Assembly: GCA_902771935.1 (NCBI GenBank)
Contig: CACXYM010000019.1
Location: 1 to 33,382 of the forward strand
DNA length: 33,382 nt
Source: an uncultured Bacteroidales bacterium
GTDB taxonomy: Bacteria; Bacteroidota; Bacteroidia; Bacteroidales; Paludibacteraceae
Reading direction: 5' to 3'
The position numbers and the translations under genes were made by a program. This document shows positions 9,193 to 16,863 of this stretch, one piece after another. Below the pieces are notes generated by a model. The model saw nothing but the letters and a program-made list of their open reading frames with translations, was not told the origin of the DNA and made no database searches. Every line of letters starts with the position of its first letter. Positions within the stretch are counted from its first letter, which is position 1.

Positions 9193-10017
9193 TTACTTTT
9201 TACGTCTTTCAATAATGTATTGGTTAGACTGATTCTTCGGATGGCGAGTCTTATAACCCTTAGCCAACAAGCCCTTGCGGCTTCTCGGATGTCCACCAGA
9301 TGCGCGGCCTTCACCACCACCCATTGGGTGATCTACCGGGTTCATAACAACACCACGGTTGTGAGGACGACGACCTAACCAGCGGCTACGACCAGCTTTA
9401 CCAGATTTCTCGAGCGCGTGATCGCTGTTACCTACGACACCTACGGTAGCGCGGCATGCTGCCAGCACTTTACGGAGTTCGCCGGAAGGCAACTTAATCA
9501 TTGCATACTTGTCCTCACGACCTGCGAGTTGTGCGAACACACCTGCAGAACGTACCATTTGGGCACCTTGGCCCGGACGAAGCTCGATGTTATGCACCAA
9601 TGTTCCCAGAGGAATCTCTGAGAGCGGAAGTGCATTACCTACTTCAGGAGCGATACCGCTACCTGACAGAACAGTTTGACCTACTTGCAATCCGTTAGGA
9701 GCAAGCATATAACGCTTCTCACCGTCAGCGTAGAACAAAAGGGCGATACGAGCCGAACGGTTCGGATCATACTCAATTGTCTTAACAACTGCGGGTACAC
9801 CGTCTTTGTTGCGTTTGAAGTCAATTACGCGGAACTTCTGTTTGTGTCCACCGCCGATATAACGCATGGTCATTTTACCAACATTGTTGCGACCACCCGT
9901 TTTCAGCTTACCGAACACAAGCGATTTCTCTGGTGCGCTTGCGGTAATTGTCTCAAACGCGCCAATAACTTTGTGTCTTTGCCCCGGTGTAGTGGGTTTT
10001 AATTTACGTACAGCCAT
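9193..10017 (-). CDS. rplB: 50S ribosomal protein L2
   Basis: The 274-residue protein is close to the usual length. The conserved loop [20 protein letters not shown], needed for peptidyl-transferase function, is intact; the methionine replaces a histidine found in E. coli. The C-terminus is rich in Arg/Lys and ends YIIERRKK. L2 is one of the largest primary 23S rRNA binders. It follows rplW by 2 nt, so translation of the pair is likely coupled. Confidence 0.98.
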   Translation of the reverse strand: MAVRKLKPTTPGQRHKVIGAFETITASAPEKSLVFGKLKTGGRNNVGKMTMRYIGGGHKQKFRVIDFKRNKDGVPAVVKTIEYDPNRSARIALLFYADGEKRYMLAPNGLQVGQTVLSGSGIAPEVGNALPLSEIPLGTLVHNIELRPGQGAQMVRSAGVFAQLAGREDKYAMIKLPSGELRKVLAACRATVGVVGNSDHALEKSGKAGRSRWLGRRPHNRGVVMNPVDHPMGGGEGRASGGHPRSRKGLLAKGYKTRHPKNQSNQYIIERRKK

Positions 10018-10019
10018 TT

Positions 10020-10310
10020 TTAAATATTGCTATAAAAATCAATTGTTTCACCTTCTTTCAATGTAACGATGGCTTTCTTGTACGCTTGTTGTGCACCGCG
10101 AAGCAAACCGGACTTCGTCCAGCGTTGTTTGTTCTTCGGAGCTACTACAAGGGTGTTTACATCTTCCACCTGTACATTGTACATTTCTTCTACTGCCTTC
10201 TTGATTTGCACTTTATTGGCAGTACGCTCTACGCGGAAACCATAACGGTTGAACTTCTCGCCGGCGGCGGTCATCTTTTCAGTGACGATAGGTTTAATAA
10301 TAATTGCCAT
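10020..10310 (-). CDS. rplW: 50S ribosomal protein L23
   Basis: The 96-residue protein starts [20 protein letters not shown] and has the typical [20 protein letters not shown] and [20 protein letters not shown] segments. L23 surrounds the exit tunnel and is the docking point for trigger factor and SRP. Its start lies 12 nt after the last stop of the out-of-frame L4 tail (10323), a normal operon gap. By contrast it is 74 nt from the premature L4 stop. Confidence 0.97.
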   Translation of the reverse strand: MAIIIKPIVTEKMTAAGEKFNRYGFRVERTANKVQIKKAVEEMYNVQVEDVNTLVVAPKNKQRWTKSGLLRGAQQAYKKAIVTLKEGETIDFYSNI

Positions 10311-10322
10311 AATCTTGCCTCC

Positions 10323-10412
10323 TTATGCTAAAGTTTCTTCGATAGCTTTCACGCTGTCTTTCAACAGTACGAGAGCGTTCGAGTTCATGATTGCGTATGT
10401 ATTGAGTTCATC
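10323..10412 (-). pseudogene. rplD: Detached C-terminal end of L4 in another reading frame
   Basis: Reading the minus strand from 10412 gives [19 protein letters not shown] and ends ...SVKAIEETLA before a TAA at 10325-10323. This is the typical end of L4 in Bacteroidetes (asparagine-leucine-rich helix, then KxSVKAIEE). It has no start codon and lies in a different frame from the L4 coding region immediately upstream. It therefore looks like the severed C-terminus of rplD rather than a separate gene. Confidence 0.8.
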
Positions 10413-10849
10413 AGCTTGCCGAGCACTTCAACCATAGCTTTCGTCTTAGGAGCCTCAAATGCGAGAGTATCCAACACGATGAGCTGGTCTTGTTTAGCGC
10501 GCAGACTGAGAGCAGAGCGGCGAGCGAGTTGTTTTACTTTGTGGTTCAGTTTGAAGCTATAGTCACGAGGTACAGGACCAAAAATGGTACCACCACCAAC
10601 GCGAACCGGCGATTTCAAATCACCCGGACGTGCACCACCTCCACCTTTCTGGCGGCCGAGCTTACGTGTTGAGTGAGCGTTTTCGCTACGTTGTTTAGCT
10701 TTTGCTGTTCCCTGACGGTTGTTTGCTAAGAATTGCTTAACGTCCAAGTAAATAGCGTGGTCGTTAGGCTCGATTCCGAAGACCTCATCATTGAGTTTGA
10801 TCTTCTTTCCGGTTTTCTCACCGGCTTGATTCAAAATACTAATTTCCAT
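10385..10849 (-). CDS. rplD: 50S ribosomal protein L4, truncated by internal deletion and frameshift
   Basis: The frame encodes 154 residues, while L4 in this phylum is normally about 205-210 (from memory). Residues 1 to about 146 are normal L4: the N-terminal domain, the tunnel loop [40 protein letters not shown], and the helix [13 protein letters not shown]. The frame then runs into the unrelated tail MNSIHTQS and stops. The true C-terminal 29 residues occur in another frame just downstream. About 33 residues between VLGKL and ELNTY are missing, and because the frame changes the lost length is not a multiple of three (roughly 100 nt). L4 is a primary 23S rRNA binder, so this is either a serious mutation or an assembly error. 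It follows rplC by 5 nt. Confidence 0.9.
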   Translation of the reverse strand: MEISILNQAGEKTGKKIKLNDEVFGIEPNDHAIYLDVKQFLANNRQGTAKAKQRSENAHSTRKLGRQKGGGGARPGDLKSPVRVGGGTIFGPVPRDYSFKLNHKVKQLARRSALSLRAKQDQLIVLDTLAFEAPKTKAMVEVLGKLMNSIHTQS

Positions 10850-10854
10850 ACTGA

Positions 10855-11472
10855 TTACTTGTTAATAGTTACAATACTGTTCTTTGCACCCGGAATAGAG
10901 CCCTTCACCATGATGAGGTTGTACTCAGGGATAACTTTCAAAACTACAAGGTTTTGTACGGTTACGCGGTCTTGACCCATGTGGCCTGCCATACGTGTAC
11001 CCGGGAAGATGCGGCTAGGATAAGCGCAAGCACCTACTGAACCCGGTGCGCGAAGACGGTCGTCCTGACCGTGAGTAGATTGACCTACTCCACCGAAACC
11101 ATGGCGTTTCACAACACCTTGGAAACCTTTACCTTTGCTGGTGCCCACTACGTCAACATAAGTACCTTCTTCGAAGATGTTTACATTGATTTCGTCACCC
11201 AGCTTTAACTCCTGGTCAAATCCGTCAAACTCTGCGAGATAACGCATTGGATTGACGCCAGCGGCTTTGAAATGACCGGCTTCAGCCTTGTTCGTGTGCT
11301 TCTCGCTCTTCTGCTTGAAACCTACTTGAACAGCCTGATAACCGTCTTTCTCCACTGTCTTAAGTTGCGTAACTACGCAAGGACCAGCTTCAATAACGGT
11401 GCATGGTACATTCTTACCATCGGCACCGAAAACGGATGTCATTCCGATTTTTTTACCTAATAATCCTGGCAT
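10855..11472 (-). CDS. rplC: 50S ribosomal protein L3
   Basis: The 205-residue protein starts [20 protein letters not shown]. It has the conserved segment [20 protein letters not shown], followed by [18 protein letters not shown] and [21 protein letters not shown]3 initiates 50S assembly and reaches into the peptidyl-transferase centre. It is separated from rpsJ by a 116-nt gap and precedes rplD by 5 nt. Length and motifs are normal. Confidence 0.98.
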   Translation of the reverse strand: MPGLLGKKIGMTSVFGADGKNVPCTVIEAGPCVVTQLKTVEKDGYQAVQVGFKQKSEKHTNKAEAGHFKAAGVNPMRYLAEFDGFDQELKLGDEINVNIFEEGTYVDVVGTSKGKGFQGVVKRHGFGGVGQSTHGQDDRLRAPGSVGACAYPSRIFPGTRMAGHMGQDRVTVQNLVVLKVIPEYNLIMVKGSIPGAKNSIVTINK

Positions 11473-11523
11473 TTTTGCTAGATTAAATAATTAATAATTG
11501 TTGTTAATTAACTTCCACTCTCG

Positions 11524-11566
11524 CCGACGGGGTTCGTTGTGTTGTCACACTGTTGCTATCCGTCGG
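11524..11566 (-). promoter_or_regulatory. Inverted repeat in the rpsJ-rplC gap
   Basis: The 116-nt gap between rpsJ and rplC contains a perfect 7-bp inverted repeat (11524-11530 with 11560-11566, CCGACGG/CCGTCGG). Its 29-nt loop itself holds a 4-bp stem, GTGT/ACAC. The transcript could fold into a nested hairpin ahead of rplC. No U-run follows, so a classic terminator is unlikely; a processing or translational control element is possible. Confidence in function is low. Confidence 0.3.
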
Positions 11567-11588
11567 ATGTGGCCTGTTGGTTGTGTAA

Positions 11589-11894
11589 TTAAACCTTAAT
11601 CTCCACTTCCACACCGCTGGCAAGCTCGAGTTTCATCAAAGCTTCAACGGTTTTGTTGTTACTGTTGTAGATGTCGATGAGTCGCTTGTAGTTAGCGAGC
11701 TCGAATTGCTCACGGCTCTTCTTGTTAACGAAGGTTGAGCGGTTTACGGTGAAGATACGTTTGTGTGTCGGCAGTGGAATAGGACCGCTTACAACTGCAC
11801 CCGTAGCTTTAACCGTCTTTACGATCTTCTCAGCAGACTTGTCAGCCAAGTTGTGGTCGAAAGATTTCAGTTTAATACGAATTTTTTGACTCAT
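11589..11894 (-). CDS. rpsJ: 30S ribosomal protein S10
   Basis: The 101-residue protein starts [20 protein letters not shown] and contains the S10 signature [21 protein letters not shown]10 binds the head of the small subunit. In E. coli it also serves as NusE in transcription antitermination. It is flanked by unusually wide gaps for this operon: 126 nt to fusA and 116 nt to rplC, both with inverted repeats. Confidence 0.98.
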   Translation of the reverse strand: MSQKIRIKLKSFDHNLADKSAEKIVKTVKATGAVVSGPIPLPTHKRIFTVNRSTFVNKKSREQFELANYKRLIDIYNSNNKTVEALMKLELASGVEVEIKV

Positions 11895-11993
11895 TTTAAC
11901 TTTTAATTAAATTGTTTGTTTTCGTTTTCGCACGCGCAGACCCCTAAAGAGTCATTCGCTTAGATGACCCGCGTGTACGTATTAATTATAAGT

Positions 11994-12011
11994 ACGTGCG
12001 CGCTCGCACGT
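11994..12011 (-). promoter_or_regulatory. Perfect hairpin just after fusA
   Basis: Nine nucleotides past the fusA stop codon lies a perfect 7-bp inverted repeat with a 4-nt loop (ACGTGCG-cgct-CGCACGT). A second, 5-bp repeat (GTCAT/ATGAC) follows in the same 126-nt gap before rpsJ. There is no U-run on the minus strand, so it is not a standard intrinsic terminator. It could be a pause, RNA-processing or mRNA-stability site dividing the str and S10 parts of the operon. Confidence 0.35.
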
Positions 12012-12020
12012 GATTTATTT

Positions 12021-14135
12021 TTATACAAGGTCAGCTCTACCGCCGCATTCCGTCAAAACGGTTTTGGCAATAGTGCTGCTTACTGGCGCGTAATGGCTGA
12101 ACTCCATACTGCTTGTAGCGCGGCCGCTAGTGATAGTACGAAGCGCTGTCACATAGCCGAACATCTCGGACAATGGAACATGTGCTTTGACTATACGAGC
12201 GCCGGTACGAGCGGTGTCCATGCCTTCTACTTGTCCACGACGTTTGTTCAAGTCGCCGATAACATCACCCATGCTCTCTTCAGGAGTAACAACCTCGATC
12301 TTCATGATCGGCTCCATAAGAACGGGTTTAGCTTTCACGCAAGCGTTCTTGAACGCAATCTGTGCACAAATCTCATAAGATAATTGGTCGGAGTCTACCG
12401 GGTGGAAGCTACCGTCGATAACGGTCACTTTCAACTTATCCACCGGGAAACCAGCCAATACACCATTCTTCATCGCGGTCTGGAAGCCCTTCTCGATAGC
12501 AGGGATATACTCCTTAGGAATATTACCACCCTTCACCTCGTTAATGAATTGCAAGCTTCCTTCGAAGTCGTCGTCAGCAGGCTCGACACGAACAATCATG
12601 TCAGCAAACTTACCACGACCACCGGATTGTTTCTTGTACGTCTCGCGCAGCTCAACCGGAGCGCTGATAGCCTCACGGTAAGCTACTTGCGGACGACCTT
12701 GGTTGCACTCTACCTTGAACTCACGTTTCAAACGGTCGATAATAATCTCCAGGTGAAGCTCACCCATTCCGGAGATTACTGTTTGACCGGTCTGCTCGTC
12801 GGTTTTAACGGTGAAGGTTGGATCTTCTTCCGCAAGCTTAGCCAGACCAACACCAAGTTTGTCGATGTCAGCTTGACTCTTCGGCTCAACAGAGATACCG
12901 ATAACCGGTGCCGGGAACTCGATTGACTCGAGTACGATTGGCTTATCCTCATCGCAGAGGGTATCACCGGTACGGATATCTTTGAAACCTACACCTGCAC
13001 CTATATCACCTGCAGCAATGAAGTCCACAGGATTCTGGTGATTCGAGTGCATCTGGAAGATACGGCTAATACGTTCTTTCTTGCCCGAACGTGGGTTATA
13101 AACGTACGAACCGGCTTCCAGTTTACCTGAATAGACTCTGAAATAACACAGACGGCCTACATACGGGTCGGTTGCAATCTTAAAGGCCAAAGCGCAAAGC
13201 GGTTGGTCATCACTCGGTTGACGCGAAATCTCTTTCTCGTTACGCGGGTCAACACCATCAATTTGTGGTGTATCCAGCGGACTCGGCAGATAAGCACAAA
13301 CGGCGTCAAGCATCGTTTGAACACCTTTGTTCTTAAAGGAGCTACCACAGATTACCGGGAAGATCTTCATTGCGCAGGTTCCCTTGCGGATTGCAACGCG
13401 AATCTCATCCTCAGTAATGGTAGATGGGTCGTCGAAGTATTTCTCCATCAGCGTGTCGTCGAACTCAGATACTGTCTCCAGCATCTTATCGCGCCACTCT
13501 TCGGCTTCAGCTACGAGTCCGGCAGGAATCTCTTCCTCCACATACTCTGCACCCATTGTCTCATCATGCCAGATGATTGCCTTCATCTTAACGAGGTCAA
13601 CGACACCTTTGAATGTCTCTTCTGCGCCAATAGGAATCTGAATTGGACACGGCGTAGCACCAAGCACTTCTTTAATCTGTCTAACCACATCAAAGAAGTT
13701 AGCACCGGAACGGTCCATCTTATTCACGTAGCACAGACGCGGCACATTATACTTATCTGCCTGACGCCATACGGTCTCAGACTGTGGTTGTACACCGCCG
13801 ACAGAGCACAGTGCCATCACGGCACCATCAAGGATACGGAGCGAGCGCTCTACTTCAACTGTAAAGTCCACGTGACCCGGAGTGTCTATAAGATTGATCT
13901 TGTATTTCTCATTCTTATAGTTCCAGTAAGTGGTCGTTGCAGCGGAAGTGATAGTAATACCACGTTCTTGCTCTTGCTCCATCCAGTCCATTGTTGCAGC
14001 ACCGTCATGCACCTCACCAATCTTGTGAGTCAAGCCGGTGTAGAACAATATACGCTCAGAAGTCGTTGTCTTACCAGCATCAATGTGTGCCATGATGCCG
14101 ATGTTTCTGTTATATTTCAGGTCGTGTTTTGCCAT
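12021..14135 (-). CDS. fusA: Elongation factor G
   Basis: This 704-residue GTPase drives tRNA and mRNA translocation and, with RRF, ribosome recycling. The G motifs are all present: G1 [14 protein letters not shown]2 within [18 protein letters not shown]3 DTPGHVDF, and G4 NKMDRSG. Domain IV includes [17 protein letters not shown], and the C-terminus carries [20 protein letters not shown]. Length is typical. It follows rpsG by 13 nt, the conserved str arrangement, with rpsJ next and no tuf gene in between. Confidence 0.98.
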   Translation of the reverse strand: MAKHDLKYNRNIGIMAHIDAGKTTTSERILFYTGLTHKIGEVHDGAATMDWMEQEQERGITITSAATTTYWNYKNEKYKINLIDTPGHVDFTVEVERSLRILDGAVMALCSVGGVQPQSETVWRQADKYNVPRLCYVNKMDRSGANFFDVVRQIKEVLGATPCPIQIPIGAEETFKGVVDLVKMKAIIWHDETMGAEYVEEEIPAGLVAEAEEWRDKMLETVSEFDDTLMEKYFDDPSTITEDEIRVAIRKGTCAMKIFPVICGSSFKNKGVQTMLDAVCAYLPSPLDTPQIDGVDPRNEKEISRQPSDDQPLCALAFKIATDPYVGRLCYFRVYSGKLEAGSYVYNPRSGKKERISRIFQMHSNHQNPVDFIAAGDIGAGVGFKDIRTGDTLCDEDKPIVLESIEFPAPVIGISVEPKSQADIDKLGVGLAKLAEEDPTFTVKTDEQTGQTVISGMGELHLEIIIDRLKREFKVECNQGRPQVAYREAISAPVELRETYKKQSGGRGKFADMIVRVEPADDDFEGSLQFINEVKGGNIPKEYIPAIEKGFQTAMKNGVLAGFPVDKLKVTVIDGSFHPVDSDQLSYEICAQIAFKNACVKAKPVLMEPIMKIEVVTPEESMGDVIGDLNKRRGQVEGMDTARTGARIVKAHVPLSEMFGYVTALRTITSGRATSSMEFSHYAPVSSTIAKTVLTECGGRADLV

Positions 14136-14148
14136 CTAATTTAATTAA

Positions 14149-14625
14149 TTAGAAACGGAAATGTGCAAATGCACGGTTAGCCTCTGCCATACGGTGCATA
14201 TCTTCTTTACGCTTGAAGGCACCACCCTGGCTATTAAGGGCATCCATGATTTCTGCAGCAAGCTTCTCAGCCATCGAATGACCTCCGCGTTTGCGTGCGA
14301 ACGAAATCATGTTCTTCATTGCAATACTCTCTTTGCGGTCTGCACGAATCTCAGTAGGAACCTGGAATGTTGCACCACCGATACGCTTGGACTTAACCTC
14401 TACCAACGGAGTAATGTTGTCCAATGCGGCTTTCCAAATGTCAAGAGCAGACTTCTCTGCCTCTTTGTTCTTTTGTTCAACCAAGTCAAGAGCGGTATAG
14501 AATACGCCATAAGCAATATTCTTCTTACCATCCAACATGAGGTGGTTCACAAATTTAGCGACCATCACTTCACCGAACTTAGGATCCGGCAGAATGATAC
14601 GTTTCTTTGGTTTTGCTTTTCTCAT
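14149..14625 (-). CDS. rpsG: 30S ribosomal protein S7
   Basis: The 158-residue protein starts [20 protein letters not shown] and includes the S7 signature around [19 protein letters not shown], then [21 protein letters not shown]7 starts assembly of the 30S head and lines the E site. It lies between rpsL (206-nt gap) and fusA (13-nt gap). The start is preceded by an A-rich stretch rather than a Shine-Dalgarno sequence, usual for Bacteroidetes. Confidence 0.98.
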   Translation of the reverse strand: MRKAKPKKRIILPDPKFGEVMVAKFVNHLMLDGKKNIAYGVFYTALDLVEQKNKEAEKSALDIWKAALDNITPLVEVKSKRIGGATFQVPTEIRADRKESIAMKNMISFARKRGGHSMAEKLAAEIMDALNSQGGAFKRKEDMHRMAEANRAFAHFRF

Positions 14626-14645
14626 TGTTTTGTTTGTTTTTTAAG

Positions 14646-14662
14646 AGGAATCAGCGATTCCT
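14646..14662 (-). promoter_or_regulatory. Hairpin in the 5' region of rpsG
   Basis: A perfect 7-bp inverted repeat with a 3-nt loop (AGGAATC-agc-GATTCCT) lies 20 nt upstream of the rpsG start, inside the 206-nt rpsL-rpsG gap. On the rpsG transcript it would form a compact stem-loop near the ribosome-binding region. In E. coli S7 represses translation through the rpsL-rpsG spacer. The position is suggestive but the sequence does not prove such control here. Confidence 0.35.
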
Positions 14663-14803
14663 TTTGGTTGTCTGATCGCTTCAGCCCTAACTCGTAAGGC
14701 TTACTCAACCTTCAACCCATGTTAATCTGTCCCATCGTATGGAACTTTTAGTTAGTTTCTTTGTTTTGCAGAATTGTTGTCTGTCTCAGTTGCTCGTCGA
14801 ATC

Positions 14804-14831
14804 TTTCGACTTTCGACTTTCAACTTTTGAC
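14804..14831. repeat. Four tandem heptamers (TTTCGAC) abutting the rpsL stop
   Basis: Four uninterrupted 7-nt units run TTTCGAC, TTTCGAC, TTTCAAC, TTTTGAC and touch the rpsL stop codon (14832-14834). They lie in the rpsL-rpsG spacer. On the transcript the units read GTCGAAA. They resemble, in unit length and CG-ending pattern, the heptamers found inside genes at about 28.7 kb and 30 kb. Confidence 0.8.
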
Positions 14832-15212
14832 TTATTTCTTAGCTTTCGGGCGTTTTGCACCGTACTTACTACGACGTTGCAAGCGGTTAGCTACACCGGC
14901 GGTATCCAACGTACCACGAACTACGTGGTAACGTACACCTGGCAGGTCTTTTACACGACCACCACGTACCATCACGATGCTGTGCTCCTGCAAGTTGTGA
15001 CCTTCACCCGGAATGTAAGCGTTAACTTCCTTCTGGTTGGTAAGACGAACACGTGCCACCTTACGCATTGCGGAATTAGGCTTTTTAGGAGTGGTTGTGT
15101 AAACACGTACACAAACGCCACGACGTTGTGGGCAGCTGTCCAATGCAGGGCTCTTGCTCTTGTCGATAAGTTCTGCTCTTCCTTTTCTAACTAATTGTTG
15201 AATTGTAGGCAT
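14832..15212 (-). CDS. rpsL: 30S ribosomal protein S12
   Basis: The 126-residue protein starts [20 protein letters not shown] and carries both decoding-site blocks, [19 protein letters not shown] and [20 protein letters not shown]. The lysines where streptomycin-resistance mutations arise (in KKPNSA and VKDLPG) are wild type. It is the first gene of the ribosomal operon. It is read from the consensus promoter at 15393-15424 through a leader of about 170 nt with several hairpins. A 206-nt spacer separates it from rpsG. Confidence 0.98.
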   Translation of the reverse strand: MPTIQQLVRKGRAELIDKSKSPALDSCPQRRGVCVRVYTTTPKKPNSAMRKVARVRLTNQKEVNAYIPGEGHNLQEHSIVMVRGGRVKDLPGVRYHVVRGTLDTAGVANRLQRRSKYGAKRPKAKK

Positions 15213-15278
15213 TGTAACTTGTTTTGGTTAATAATTGTTGTTAATTTGTTAATTTATTTATTGCTTCTTTATTAGGGT

Positions 15279-15305
15279 CCCCGAAAATTTCGCGAATTTT
15301 TGGGG
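15279..15305 (-). promoter_or_regulatory. Long hairpin in the rpsL leader
   Basis: An 11-bp inverted repeat with one mismatch or wobble (CCCCGAAAATT at 15279-15289, AATTTTTGGGG at 15295-15305) encloses the loop TCGCG. It lies 67-93 nt upstream of the rpsL start and would form a stable stem in the leader RNA. No U-run follows on the minus strand, so it is not an obvious terminator. It may be a leader control element for the operon. Confidence 0.5.
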
Positions 15306-15330
15306 AGAGCGAGCGCCCCCGAGTACCTTC

Positions 15331-15358
15331 CGTTAAAACTTTATTTTAGGTTTTAACG
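15331..15358 (-). promoter_or_regulatory. Second leader hairpin upstream of rpsL
   Basis: A perfect 9-bp inverted repeat (CGTTAAAAC at 15331-15339, GTTTTAACG at 15350-15358) has a 10-nt loop. It sits between the predicted transcription start and the hairpin at 15279-15305. GC-alternating sequence on its right (15356-15382) could add a third imperfect stem. Two adjacent strong stems in a short leader suggest a structured regulatory RNA. Confidence 0.45.
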
Positions 15359-15392
15359 CGCGTACGAGGGGAGCGTGCGCGAAAAAAGCGTG

Positions 15393-15424
15393 CAAAATTA
15401 CTGCTTTTTTTTCATTCCCACAAA
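15393..15424 (-). promoter_or_regulatory. Promoter of the str-S10-spc operon
   Basis: On the minus strand TTTG (15424-15421) is followed after exactly 20 nt by TAATTTTG (15400-15393), a full match to the Bacteroidetes primary sigma consensus TTTG-N(19-21)-TAnnTTTG. Transcription would start near 15386, leaving about 170 nt of leader before rpsL. It is the only such match I found upstream of rpsL. Confidence 0.8.
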
Positions 15425-15540
15425 TATTTTTGCACTTTTTTGTAAAAAAACGTCACTTTTGTCATATTAAAGTAGCATTTTCTTCAAATTAGGCCCGATA
15501 TATCTACTTTTTTCTCCAGAATAAGACACATTATTGTTTT

Positions 15541-15660
15541 TATTCTCATTTTCATTCCTGTTCGCATTTTCATTCCTGTTCTCATTCTCATTTTCATTCC
15601 TATTCCTATTCCTATTCTCATTCTCATTTTCATTCCTACTCTCATTTTCATTCTCATTCC
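15541..15660. repeat. Hexanucleotide microsatellite, 20 units
   Basis: Twenty 6-nt units run in perfect register over 120 nt with consensus CATTYY (variants CATTTT, CATTCC, CATTCT, TATTCC, TGTTCT). On the minus strand it could be read as a peptide of alternating Asn-Glu and Asn-Arg (73 codons, 15467-15688), but only from a TTG start. The array lies upstream of both divergent promoters. A slippage-prone array here could vary in length between strains. Confidence 0.9.
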
Positions 15661-15696
15661 CCTCCACCAACCACCCCAAAAAACTCAAAATGACAT

Positions 15697-15751
15697 AAGG
15701 TGATTATAAGGTGATTAAAGGGTGATTAAAAGGTTATTAAAAGGTGATTAA
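15697..15751. repeat. Five tandem 11-mers (AAGGTGATTAA)
   Basis: Five contiguous 11-nt units read AAGGTGATTAT, AAGGTGATTAA, AGGGTGATTAA, AAGGTTATTAA and AAGGTGATTAA. The period is close to one helical turn, so equivalent bases face the same side of the DNA. They lie about 85-140 nt upstream of the -33 box of the rightward promoter. A row of protein-binding sites is possible; a simple satellite is the alternative. Confidence 0.85.
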
Positions 15752-15836
15752 GCTTATCCTAAGCCGCTATTACAGAAATCTTAACAAACTTTAACCCCTA
15801 CTTTTTACATTTTTTCGCCACATTTTGTGAAAAAAA

Positions 15837-15868
15837 TTTGGCAGTTCCAAAAAAAAGCCGTACCTTTG
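15837..15868 (+). promoter_or_regulatory. Promoter of the outer-membrane protein/giant protein unit
   Basis: TTTG (15837-15840) is followed after 20 nt by TACCTTTG (15861-15868), an exact match to the Bacteroidetes consensus with the same spacer length as the divergent ribosomal promoter. Transcription would start near 15875, about 30 nt before the chosen ATG at 15905. The in-frame GTG at 15884 would leave a leader of only about 9 nt. Confidence 0.8.
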
Positions 15869-15904
15869 TCGGCCAAATTATGAGTGCGCACATACGTACG
15901 ACGC

Positions 15905-16837
15905 ATGAGAATTATAAAGTACATACTGTCACTTTTGCTCTTAATCCTAGCAATCCTTCCCGCAAACGCACGGTATTTTCGTCGGGCAGGAAACGTGTCC
16001 GGATTAGGCGGCGACAATTACCACTTCGGTTATATCTCCGGCGGTTTGGGCTATACGAGCCTTCAAGAACGAGTGCCCGACTTTACTCCGTCAGGCGACT
16101 TAGGCGGCCTGGTGGGATTCGGTTACGAATTCCGCAATAACGGGTTGTGGGTGAATGCCGGCCTGCAACTCAGTTTCCATCGTTCCAACGCAACACTCGA
16201 AGCGTACAAATACAACTGCCCGGGTTATGATACACAAGGCAAGGAAGTAACGCTCCATTATACGGTCAGCGAAAAAGACCGCCAGAAGTGGCAATTTATC
16301 GAGATTCCTATTTTGGTCGGATGGTATTCCCACGGCTTTTATGTCGGCGCCGGTCTGAAAGTGGGATATTCGCTCAACTCGAGTATCGTGTCAAGCGGCA
16401 CGTATGAGCTGAGTGCTACAAACGAGTTATACAACATCGAATTCAAAAACATGCCGGAACATGGGTACACTACCTACGAGTTTGAAGGCGAACACACCGC
16501 CTCTCTCAAACCAATGGTTAGTCTGATCGGCGAAATAGGTTACGACGTACTATCGGAAGTGCCAACCCGCAGCCAGTTGTGCCATGTGCTCAAAATAGGC
16601 TTTTACTTCGAATACGGACTGAACAGCATGGTTGAGCCCGTGTCCACCAATGCGCGCCTCAGCATCGACGCAAAGGATGCCACCAAAGCAGTTATCAATC
16701 CGTATTTGGCTTCCGGAATGACAGAAAAATACCGCGTTGTACCTTTCTACACTGGTGTAAAGATAACATACCTGGTCGGTGGCAGCCGTACGGCTCGTGC
16801 AAGTGGCTATCACAAAGGATGTAACTGCTATTACTAA
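15905..16837 (+). CDS. Predicted outer-membrane beta-barrel protein
   Basis: The 310-residue protein begins MRIIKYILSLLLLILAILPA-NA, a clear signal peptide. I chose the ATG at 15905 over the in-frame GTG at 15884 because it gives a cleaner signal peptide and a normal leader length. The mature part has alternating aromatic/hydrophobic strands, for example NYHFGYISGGLGYTSL, GLVGFGYEFRNNGLWVNAGL and IEIPILVGWYSHGFYVGAGL. The last predicted strand is VVPFYTGVKITYLVGG. This pattern fits an OmpA/PorT-like beta-barrel of 8-12 strands. There is no TonB box or plug and no PorP/SprF signature. It ends in a short Cys-containing tail, GYHKGCNCYY. The giant T9SS substrate follows 26 nt later, so the barrel may help anchor or display that protein. 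That link is inferred from position only. Confidence 0.75.
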   Translation: MRIIKYILSLLLLILAILPANARYFRRAGNVSGLGGDNYHFGYISGGLGYTSLQERVPDFTPSGDLGGLVGFGYEFRNNGLWVNAGLQLSFHRSNATLEAYKYNCPGYDTQGKEVTLHYTVSEKDRQKWQFIEIPILVGWYSHGFYVGAGLKVGYSLNSSIVSSGTYELSATNELYNIEFKNMPEHGYTTYEFEGEHTASLKPMVSLIGEIGYDVLSEVPTRSQLCHVLKIGFYFEYGLNSMVEPVSTNARLSIDAKDATKAVINPYLASGMTEKYRVVPFYTGVKITYLVGGSRTARASGYHKGCNCYY

Positions 16838-16845
16838 AGGGGAAC

Positions 16846-16859
16846 GGTTAAAGGTTAAG
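16846..16859. repeat. Two heptamers before the giant gene
   Basis: GGTTAAA followed directly by GGTTAAG lies in the 26-nt spacer between the beta-barrel gene and the giant repeat gene. Two units are too few to call a satellite with confidence. It matches the 7-nt unit length seen at other places in the window. Confidence 0.35.
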
Positions 16860-16863
16860 AAAC

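Noticed and set aside
10314-10384. A separate small gene between rplW and rplD
   Set aside because: The only sensible reading is the severed L4 C-terminus, which has no start codon of its own.
13203-14144. 313-codon open frame on the plus strand opposite fusA
   Set aside because: It is a shadow of the conserved EF-G gene; its translation shows no domain and there is no promoter in the right place.
15467-15688. Minus-strand 73-codon frame made of Asn-Glu/Asn-Arg dipeptides
   Set aside because: It begins with TTG, has no promoter or ribosome-binding context, and its sequence is just the translation of the hexamer microsatellite. I list it as a repeat, not a gene.
15884-15904. GTG start for the outer-membrane protein, adding MRTYVRR
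   Set aside because: It would leave a leader of about 9 nt and put extra arginines before a good signal peptide; the ATG at 15905 fits better.
15905-16837. PorP/SprF-type T9SS membrane protein
   Set aside because: Gene order is suggestive but the sequence lacks the features I associate with PorP/SprF; only a generic beta-barrel call is justified.
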